Notes under the pieces: generated by a model | Seen by the model: the letters and a program-made list of their open reading frames with translations, nothing else | The model's database searches: none | Told to the model about the DNA's origin: nothing | Part shown: piece by piece, positions 56,901-64,000 of the stretch | Layout: each line of letters starts with the position of its first letter | How positions within the stretch are numbered: the first letter of the stretch is position 1 | Assembly: GCA_028753945.1 (NCBI GenBank) | Contig: JAPNXP010000006.1 | Coordinates: 3,782,001 to 3,846,000 of the forward strand | Origin: Hexactinellida sp. DTS-2022 | Lineage: Eukaryota; Porifera; Hexactinellida | Direction of reading: 5' to 3' | Length of the DNA stretch: 64,000 nucleotides | Translations under genes and position numbers: made by a program

Positions 56901-59900
56901 TCTGATTAAATAGAAGAAATAGACTTACCAACTTCACATGTCAAGTAGACGAGTTCATATGAGTAGCAATTATGATCATTACGATGGGGACATTCGAATA
57001 GACTTGATTCATTCCCGTAGCAACGAACATCATCGAGGGTGAATATTGCAGTACTGTTAGGATGCACCTGGTATACTTCAAAACTTGAAGCTCGTTTAAA
57101 CCCAAGATTTCTGCAAGCGACATTGGAATCCAATATGTCCCAATAATCATCACACACATAACCCCATCCATTGTAAAAATATTCAAGTAGTCCTTCATGT
57201 CCATGGCTCAGACGAAGTGCACCAATCTCTAAATAAGCAATGATTGATCAAAAATTTATGTGGTACCACTAATTTTAGTAGTAGGTAAATATTAAGATTT
57301 TTGGATGTTATTTTAATTTAAATAAGAAATATTTATACCTGGTAGTTTGCATTGTATGTTTATTATCATATCGCCTTCACAGGTCTGAGAAGTTTGCTGA
57401 CACTCGCAGAGAGAGGATTCATCACCAACACAATTGTATTGGATTCCTTCTATCTGGTAAATATAGGTTTGGTAGGTAATATTTGTAGGAAAGTGAGTAA
57501 TGACATCAGATTGTGCATTTTCACGACACACAACTTGTGCATTCTCCTGAGTGAACCCATTCGCACATAAATAGTTCCAATTCATAACCCTAAAGACTCT
57601 TATTGGAGTAGGTGTTCTGCTGACTATTTCTGGATATGTCTCACAATCGTCTATAAGGAATATTATTGTGATAAATATGAATTCCAATGAATCTACTATT
57701 CCAAATTCTATGAATCGATATTTTGAAGGTTTTTATGACCATATAAATGAATTAAAATGAATCGATAAGAAAGTAGTACTTTCAAAATATTCTACCAAAT
57801 TGGCTGACTTCCTAAAAAAGAACTCAATTTACACAATAAATTCCTACTCCAGAGAAAGTTAATTTCTAAGAGAAAGTTAATCAACAAATCGAAATTTTGG
57901 CACTAAGCCCAGAATGAAAAATGGGGTACTTGCACCATATATATTACTTTGTTAATAATACATTAATTATTTACGTACTTGTATCACATGTAAGGGAAAC
58001 ATGCTCTGAAGAGGTACAACTGGACGTTGTTGCAGAACTGTAGTCACATTCTAGAAGAGTTTGTTCTGATCCACTACATCCGACATAGTTTATTCCTGGT
58101 TCCAGTGAATTAAAAGTATAAATGCCTGTCGAATATGAAACAACACTTCTGAACCCAAGTTGTCTGCAAGCTACTTGTGCATCATATTCGCCAAAAGAAT
58201 CATCACATACATACCTCCAGCGATAGTTATAGAATATCTCAAGGATTCCTTCACTTACATTAGAAAGTCTCAAGTCTCCGATTTCTAAAGAACAGTTAAA
58301 TTGCAACAGTCGAGTTACAACGTATCAACTAGCCTGATGATCACACTGACTGAAATTACCAACAGAAAGTCAAATGAACCTTCAAAATTCCCATAAGAAT
58401 ATTAATCTCAGAAATTAATTAACTTTCAGTAAATACGAAACAAGGACTCCTTAATCAATATTTCGCCTTAAATTTATTCCTATTAGTATCTAGATTCTAC
58501 TGTAAAAATATCATTGTATTTTCAATCTGATCTATTTTCAATATAATTAAAAAGTCACAATACAAAATAATATTTAAATTACCTGGAGTAACACATTGTA
58601 CTGCAAGTATGTTATCTGAGCTACATGTCTGTTGAGAAACATTGCATTCGCATAATGAAGATTGATTCCCATCACAGTTGTGAGCATAGGGGTAAATTAC
58701 AAGATCTGTGGCTGCTTCATCAAGTGTGAGGGGTTTAATAGAACGAAGTCTTCCGTATTGTAGACAAAGTAAATCTCCATCGCTTTCGGTATAATGGTCA
58801 TAACATAAATAGTACCATTGTCCATTAGCAAAGTATCTCACTTCCTGAAAAGAATCACTCGTGTTGTACAAGTAGATATCGCAACCCTCTACAAGTAATA
58901 TTCATATAAAAGTGTGTTTAGTCGATTTATAAGTTATAGTAATAGTAATCAAATTTAGGTGCATAATTTCTAATGATTACGAATATTTTCTACTGAGATA
59001 CAAGCCACATTATCTTTCGAGGGATGGATACTTATACCACTTCATGGTTATGGTTTGAATTGACTTAAAATTTTAATGTTATGATATTTATAAGTACGTA
59101 TAACAAGATATTTTAAATTAATTTTAGAGTAGTTTAAGCAGCCCTTAATATACTACATGAAATATATCGTGTGGAATAGATTCCTGTTGTTCAAATACTT
59201 TTGGTGGCTATACACTTGTTAACTTTATAGTTTAAAGTTTCATATTATCTGTATCATCACTTACCAGTTTGACAAACTAATGAAATAATGGAGTCTCCGC
59301 ATGTGTAATAGGATGGATCAATTGTGGGTCCACAGTTAAATAGATTATCAAAGTTAGAAGGTGAGCATGTATCAAAATATAGCCTTGCAGGGTAAGTTAG
59401 ATCAAAATTCGATGTATATCTGGTGTAGCTAATTGCATTCAGATTCCCTAGCTGTCTACATGCAATGTTTGAAGAGAGTTGATTCCAATTATTGTAGCAG
59501 ACGTATCCCCATTGATTTTGTAAGTACACTAGTAGTTCTCCGCTGCTTCCATCTGTTAGTCGCATCGGTGGGTTTACTAAAGCAAAAGTGATCCATAATT
59601 ATACTTAGTCAGAATATTTCGGAACTTAGTGTATGTATACATTACCTTGAGAGCGACATTGAATCATTACTATTTGATCGCCAGAAGGCGTATCAAAAAA
59701 TGGGCATTCACATAATGAAGATTCAAGGTCACTGCAGGCATGTATATTTGGAAAGATCGGATAATCGTCACTAGATCTTGTTGTACTAGTGAAATTCAGT
59801 GCTCCTAATGCAAAATTATTCTCCCTACAGATCATATCTGCTACGTTTTGGGTGAATCCATCCTCACTCAAAGTGTACCATTCGTGTTCATTATAGAATT

Positions 59901-62900
59901 GTGCTACAACTGGAAACTCATCAGCATAAGGTACGAACGTCTCACAGCCATCTATTGATAACAAGATAACAATAAAATATTTACATTACCATTAGAATAA
60001 GGTCCGTTCAAACCTACGTAACACTTCCAAGGTGGAACTAATCATTAGTATGACAAGACCATGCTTTTTGCGAATCTAAATGGTCAAGAATGCTCACATA
60101 TGGAAATAAAAAATTTCTGGAATTTGCGTTACACTACGTTTGAACCGCCCTAAAATATTTGAAACCTACCTGTGATACACTTTAAGTTTATTCCGTCGTA
60201 GCAATAACTATTAGATATATTGTGGCATTGAGATAGAGATGTTTCATTTCCAAAACATCGAAAATCCGTATAAATAGAATTTGTCGAAGAGAGGTATAGA
60301 TATGGAAAGCTAAATGTTTCTGCTCGTCTAAATCCTAGAGCTCTACAAGCTACATTAGATTCAGGTCCTGCCCAATACTCCCTTTCTGTGTAATAATAGT
60401 AAATATAGAATGTGTGAAAATCACAGACACTGTTCCATCCATCTTGATAAAGCTGAAGTTCACCTTGATCTCCACCAGTTAGACGAATATCTCCGTTTTC
60501 TAGGGACCAAAAAAATAAGTATTTACAAGCCCCACTGTAATTTAATAAGTGAAAGAAAGGCTATTAATAGGTAATAATTGGGGCCAGTGATTAATATAGC
60601 CATTTGTAAATATGCTTCTAATCCTTGTCTCATCCAATTTTTGTAAGCCTAATTGACAAATTAATGTTATGGTATTCAAATTTTAGCACGCCTAACGAAA
60701 ACTTTTAAAATATCATACTCGGAGCGTCATGCGCTTGTGGATAATTCCTTGCTTTGGACTTATTTGAATTAGGACCTAATAATTTTATATATTAAACCGC
60801 CATGATTTCCAGAATTTATTAAGGACCCAAGTGACCCGATTAAGCGGAGTTGACAATAAGAATAATTTTACTCTCTAGGTATATATTTCATCGATCCCGA
60901 ACTATTTCGTATACAGTTAATCCATTGTAGTCACACATCACACACAATAACAGCGAGATTTCTACCTTTGACTGAGTGGGTATTAACTCATCTGTCGCTT
61001 GCACTGGTGATTACGTCAAATTTGCTTTGGTTTAACATTTGAATCCCCATTGTATAACTTAAATTACAAAAATAACATGAAAGTATAGTATACTCCGCTT
61101 AATAAAGCCATCGGTTATTAGATTTCTCGCTTAATTGACCAAACTACACTGGAACAAAACTGATCTTATTTAGCGGAGTCGAATGTAGATAGTTGTAAAT
61201 TAAACTTACCTGGGGGTTGACATCTAACAGCAATTACAGAATCGCTTGTACAGTTAAAATTATGTGTTGTACAATCGCAGAGTGTTTTCTCTGTTCCAAC
61301 GCATTCGAAGGTATAAGGGTAAATAGTGCCATTGATTGGAAGATCTGTTCTAGAGATGTTATAATACGAATTATGTGAGTTGAAGGAATTCTCGATACAG
61401 ATAACATCAGCTGTAGCATTAATGAAGTTATCTGCACAAATGTAGAACCATTCACTACCGCTGTAATATTCAACTGTTACAGCTCTTTCATCAGCATACG
61501 GAGCGAATGATTCACATCCATCTACAAAGAATAAAGTTATCTGACTTAATAAGTTCAAGAACACAGAACTTGGATACTTCAATAATCCAATAATTCAAAC
61601 CTCAAATCTTTTATTAAAATATGAAATTGATATGTTATTACAAAATCATCACATTGTACAGTATATTAAGCTTCCACAGTTTAAATTCTCCGAATAGTGT
61701 ATCTAAGTCAAAGAGTTTAAGAAAAACAAAGAACTAAGTCAGGCGGCGGCAATCCATGTCATAGATATTTTTTATAAATACCCCCTTACATTTGTTTATA
61801 TTCTAACCACTTCAAGGTGAGTTTAACCCCGTATCTTAGTCCAAAATATGGATAGATAGCAAACAGAATGCAATAAAATAAGGAATTTGTCCCTGCATAC
61901 ACCTTGTCAAATCAACTATACAAGCTGCTCGTCCGCGCTACGCGCGTTCTTACAACTTGCACTCGGGCCTGTGGCCCTCGCTTGTATTCATGGCAAATAC
62001 CTTTTCAAATGTTATGCCTGTTGTATTTAAATACTGTGGAGTGTAACGGAAATTTAACGAAAATTATACATTCCTTTCCTTACGTCAATTTTTTGCCATT
62101 TTGTAATAAAAACTACGATCTGTGACATTCGTAATCCTTCTCCCCCTCGAAAGCGTTACGTAACGTTCGAAAGCCTCATACGCAGGTTAATTATATTACG
62201 GGAAATCTTTTAGGAATTATAATAGCTGGCCGCTAGCCTAAGTACAAATGACCGTTGTATAGAGTAACCTTTAGCAGATTCTACTATACAGTATGTAGGT
62301 AGCAGATCCCTACCTTATTGAGCTGTCCCCCCCTAAGCAGTATATTTAAGCTGATCGACCGCACTACGCGCGTTCTCACTCGAGCCTTCGGCCCTCGCGT
62401 CTATTACAACAATTGGATTCCTTAATTAGATTAGACAAATTTGTTTCTTCAGAAAGATTGTAAACAGCTCAAACTTTTAGACTAATCATAATAATATATG
62501 CTCACGATTCTCGGTAAATTAATACGTTAATTCTTGCTAAAAAAGTCATTGATACGAAAATTATTCTTAACTAACAAATATATCTTTTTTCGGGTTTATG
62601 AGTAGCAAATCTGAAATCAAATTGATTAATTAATCAAAAGTTTGGAAATGAAGATTTTATAAGGTGGACTGAAAGGTTTTAGTTTAACTTTTACTAAATA
62701 GACTATTTATGCGATTAATGGGACTATTAAAGTACTAACTTACAGGGCAAAATTTATTAGTTAAATGGATTGACCCAGAATTATTTGTGTTTATTTTTTC
62801 AGCCAATTAAATTGCAGTCTCAGTTAAGGCTTTCTATAATGCATACTTAACAGCTGATAGTTTTGTCACCTTTTGAGAGGGAAGATATGAATATTTTTCT

Positions 62901-64000
62901 TAGATATTAGAACTTGTTCCTAGATACACCATTTCCCAACTCCCTGCCAAATTTCAAGCCTGTAGCTCTTACCAGTTCCTCAATCAATTCTGAACAAACA
63001 AACAAACAAACAAAAAAAATCATTGTGATTTAATATATAAGATTCCTAGACGATAGTAGGGATTGTTTGTACCAGGCTTGTACCCAGAAAGTGATACTAG
63101 TGGGTGAATCTTATAGAGTATACTATGAAAAGTTGAAAACCCTAGGTATATTCAAAGAGATTTAATTGGACAGTAAGAATTATCAGGCCCAAAATTATCC
63201 AGGTGGGATCAGGCCCTAAATTAATTAATCTAGAATACTGTTAGTCACTATAAAATGATGGTGTCAACTTATGAGAAACTTTGCCAACTGCAACAGTATT
63301 CTGAATTTCTAGTTGGTGATTCACACATAACTAACTTACTGCTAAAAGGGCACATATAACATGGAAATAATCAAATTAATTATACTTGACATCCTTACCT
63401 GCAATACAAGTAATATTGACGTGATAATTTGGAGAACAATATAGGTGATACTTGTACACTTCGCATTCGAATAATGTGGTTTCATTGCCAAGACATGATG
63501 CACCGTTTAGGCTTGGAATAAGATTCCCAGCGACGTACAAGTTTGTGTAATTAGTGTAAGCTCTTCTGAATCCAAGAGTCTGACATGCTATATCTGAAGC
63601 AGCTTGGTTCCATTCAAACGCACATACAAACCCCCAACCATTTCTGTAAATATCCAGAACACCTTGATGACCTTCACTCAAACGAACTTCTCCATTTACT
63701 AAATGTTAAAATTAAAATAAATAAACAATGATTAAGTTTTAGAATAATCCTCTTATATCTTTGCAAGTAAGCAAGCAAGCTCGCTAGTTATATATTATAA
63801 TCGGAATATTACCTGGTAAATCACATTGTACTTCAACTATTTCCATAGAAGAACAGGTTTGGCTAATACTTTCACAATCACAAAGAGTGGATTCTGTTCC
63901 ATTACATTGAAAACGAGAACCGTAGATTGGAAACGTGAGAGGTCCAAAACCCAAGGAAACTGATCTGTAGGCGCGTGCAGTAGTGTTTCCATTCTCCTTA
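35983..64000 (-). CDS. Giant SRCR-array adhesion GPCR (receptor 2), 5' end beyond window
   Basis: Thirty-three exons are visible, about 3,580 aa, N terminus off the right edge. From the 3' end: 35983-36395, 39908-40540, 41096-41594, 42001-42123, 42429-42728, 43061-43899, then 26 single-domain SRCR exons (listed separately). Exon 43061-43899 encodes two Ig domains and a Thr/Asn-rich GAIN start. Exons at 42429, 42001 and 41096 make the GAIN; the GPS is [13 protein letters not shown], with cleavage expected between 41454 and 41453. TM1-3 lie in 41096-41594, TM4-7 in 39908-40540 ([32 protein letters not shown]). The tail carries IYTDP, PFYNEI, NPVYGI, MYSNA, NPVYGEI and terminal EYEI. It is a paralogue of receptor 1: the GPS and membrane core align without gaps, but FN3 domains are absent. 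Large introns hold transposons. That it is one gene rests on unbroken phase and strict domain alternation across the gaps. Confidence 0.85.
36491..36816. mobile_element. Pogo-like MITE, one degraded and one clearer copy, receptor 2 last intron
   Basis: GTAGAACTCGGTTATAACG at 36491 looks like a lone diverged end. 36650-36816 is a fuller copy, from ACCTCGTTAGAAATTAAG to ATTAATTAGGTCTACTG. Confidence 0.5.
36848..38685. mobile_element. Helentron/DINE-like element with central tandem array (tentative)
   Basis: GC-rich ends GGTCTCGGTTGCTTTGCGACAG (36867) and CTGTCGCAAAGCGACCGAGACC (38650) are inverted repeats. At 37045 ATTAAATCTCGATTGTTGTG is followed by a GT run and GTTTGTTTGTCCGG, as in Helentron-associated elements, which also often carry central tandem repeats. 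An inverted partner of this start lies at 38870-39025. No replication-helicase gene is present, so it is non-autonomous. The class is inferred from terminal style, not proven. Confidence 0.45.
37181..38590. repeat. Tandem array of about ten 141-bp units
   Basis: AAGTATGCTGAACACGAA recurs at 37181, 37322, 37463, 37603, 37744, 37884, 38026, 38168, 38310 and (variant) 38454; spacing 140-144 bp. Each unit holds a GTT run, TAGGTAAACAAATTAATG and CAACGGGTATTATAG. Units 3 and 5 share GGTTAACAAG and other variants 281 bp apart, so duplication went partly by dimers. The last units are the most diverged. Confidence 0.93.
39025..39660. mobile_element. Helentron-like fragments, partly inverted
   Basis: 39030-39215 (ATTAAATCACTATGGG, then GTTTGTTTGTTTATTTGTTC and GGTAAGAGCTACAGGCTTG) is closely similar to the complement of 62860-63040. 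ACGAGTCCTTCGATCTCGG at 39411 matches the GC-rich end at 36850. 39595-39640 is an inverted piece of the same family. Confidence 0.5.
40655..40829. mobile_element. Pogo-like MITE in receptor 2
   Basis: CTGTAGAACCCGTTAGTACG and ATATTAACGGATTCTACAG are inverted ends. Confidence 0.65.
41695..41874. mobile_element. Pogo-like MITE in receptor 2
   Basis: The right end GTTCGTACTAACGAGATTCTA is clear; the left end is diverged (CTAGAAACTCGTAAGTCG). Confidence 0.6.
42277..42401. mobile_element. MITE with GGGCCGTTCAA ends
   Basis: GGGGCCGTTCAATAGTTACATA and TTACGTAATGTTTGAACTGCC are inverted; 125 bp. Same family as 60000-60150. Confidence 0.65.
48163..48302. mobile_element. Pogo-like MITE in receptor 2
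   Basis: CAGTAGAAACTCTTAATACG and GTTCGTACTAACGAAGTCTAC, 140 bp. Confidence 0.7.
49081..49284. mobile_element. hAT non-autonomous element with exact 8-bp target duplication
   Basis: The termini CAGGGACCGGCAACC and GATCCCTG, the GTGCCA-rich interior (GCGTGCCATAAGTGGCACGC) and GCCTATAG at both 49073-49080 and 49285-49292 are hallmarks of a widespread animal hAT miniature family. 204 bp. Confidence 0.85.
50651..50819. mobile_element. MITE, TATATGTAGACC family, inverted relative to 7332
   Basis: CTTATATGTAGACGGTCTA and TAGACGGTCTACATATAAG are perfect ends; the interior is the complement of the 7332-7499 copy. Confidence 0.75.
51268..51655. mobile_element. hAT-like element, GC-rich ends, 8-bp target duplication
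   Basis: CAGCGGCGGCGCCAGGGCGG and GGCGCCGCCACTG are inverted ends with inner G/C runs. TTCAAGGT flanks it at 51260-51267 and 51656-51663. 388 bp, no real gene. Confidence 0.8.
52584..52634. other. Perfect 22-bp hairpin in receptor 2 intron
   Basis: Stem GTCGAGGAGGGATTTACAAT plus TT at 52584-52605 pairs without mismatch with 52613-52634; 7-nt loop. No flanking target duplication seen. Confidence 0.6.
60000..60150. mobile_element. MITE with GGTCCGTTCAAACC ends
   Basis: AGGTCCGTTCAAACCTACGTAA and CACTACGTTTGAACCGCCC are inverted ends. Confidence 0.65.
60575..60760. mobile_element. Half copy of the GGAGCG foldback family
   Basis: GCCATTTGTAAATATGCTTCTAA, ACAAATTAATGTTATGG and GGAGCGTCATGCGCTTG parallel the right arm of the 5448-5787 palindrome. 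Confidence 0.55.
61088..61186. mobile_element. Diverged CGCTTAATAGAGCC MITE
   Basis: TACTCCGCTTAATAAAGCC and TTAGCGGAGTCGAATGTA resemble the 960-1141 element. Confidence 0.45.
61522..63398. other. 1.9-kb intron of receptor 2 with Helentron-like material
   Basis: No SRCR exon seen. About 61905-62000 has a GC-rich terminal motif (GCTCGTCCGCGCTACGCGCG). 62335-63045 is a candidate element on the minus strand, from ATATTAAATCACAATGATTT with a GTTT run to the hairpin-rich CCGCACTACGCGCGTTCTCA end. Confidence 0.5.

Larger units (their letters stand above)
43974..64000 (-). other. SRCR exon array of receptor 2: 13 pairs of 8-Cys and 6-Cys domains
   Basis: 6-Cys type: 43974-44279, 45055-45351, 46032-46325, 47315-47656, 48601-48900, 53014-53310, 54196-54531, 55360-55692, 56929-57228, 57979-58284, 59265-59576, 60170-60499, 63399-63698. 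8-Cys type: 44562-44870, 45540-45848, 46880-47191, 47720-48031, 52036-52335, 53467-53778, 54788-55099, 56397-56708, 57339-57650, 58583-58888, 59646-59951, 61210-61521, 63813 to beyond 64000. Every complete exon is a multiple of three and phase 1-1. The 6-Cys type reads like WGYVCDDYWD...ACRQLG; the 8-Cys type adds an opening GCE and an LCxC pair and ends in CxxPG. Exons at 44562, 47720, 60170 and 63813 lack a usable ATG and are easy to miss. Confidence 0.88.

Noticed and set aside
62878-63045. Retroelement tail with poly-A
   Set aside because: The A-rich run is part of a repeated AAAC motif that recurs inverted at 39025 together with a Helentron-like start. No reverse transcriptase, LTR or target duplication is present.

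Overview
The window looks like AT-rich, intron-bearing metazoan nuclear DNA. Single-copy animal genes (MTR, POC5, NF1, ELAC1) sit beside a pair of very large adhesion GPCRs whose ectodomains are built from scavenger receptor cysteine-rich (SRCR), FN3 and Ig modules. That receptor architecture, the small miniature-transposon-filled introns and a RING-less coiled-coil/NHL gene suggest a non-bilaterian animal, most likely a sponge. The species cannot be fixed from sequence alone.

Layout, left to right. 434-2757 (minus): first three exons of methionine synthase, running off the left edge. 2791-4482: a 31-bp satellite array directly 5' of the MTR start codon. 4811-8071 (minus): POC5, four exons, 466 aa. 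9221-17473 (minus): neurofibromin NF1, 2750 aa in one uninterrupted exon. 19444-33452 (plus): adhesion GPCR 1, 16 exons, 1916 aa (signal peptide, six SRCR, FN3, FN3, Ig, FN3, Ig, GAIN/GPS, 7TM, tyrosine-rich tail). ELAC1 (RNase Z, 360 aa, minus) lies whole inside its 3-kb first intron at 19977-22082. 34416-35666 (plus): an intronless coiled-coil/NHL protein. 35983 to beyond 64000 (minus): adhesion GPCR 2, with 33 exons visible, 26 of them SRCR exons that alternate strictly between an 8-Cys and a 6-Cys type, followed by two Ig domains, GAIN/GPS, 7TM and a tyrosine-rich tail. The two receptors are paralogues arranged tail to tail around the NHL gene.

Almost every intron and spacer carries miniature inverted-repeat elements: several TA-flanked Tc1/mariner/pogo-like families, hAT-like elements with 8-bp target duplications, foldback palindromes and Helentron-like elements with an internal 141-bp tandem array. 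No retroviral, LTR or Polinton remains were recognised, and no tRNA, rRNA or CRISPR array.

The most interesting content is the receptor pair. SRCR arrays of this kind have been discussed in sponges as cell-recognition or aggregation molecules. Here they are coupled in one polypeptide to a self-cleaving GAIN domain, a tethered agonist and a cytoplasmic tail with several SH2/PTB-like tyrosine motifs. This suggests, as inference, a recognition receptor that could signal through both G proteins and tyrosine kinases. Exon coordinates were derived by hand from GT/AG sites and reading-phase continuity; the phases close exactly in every gene.
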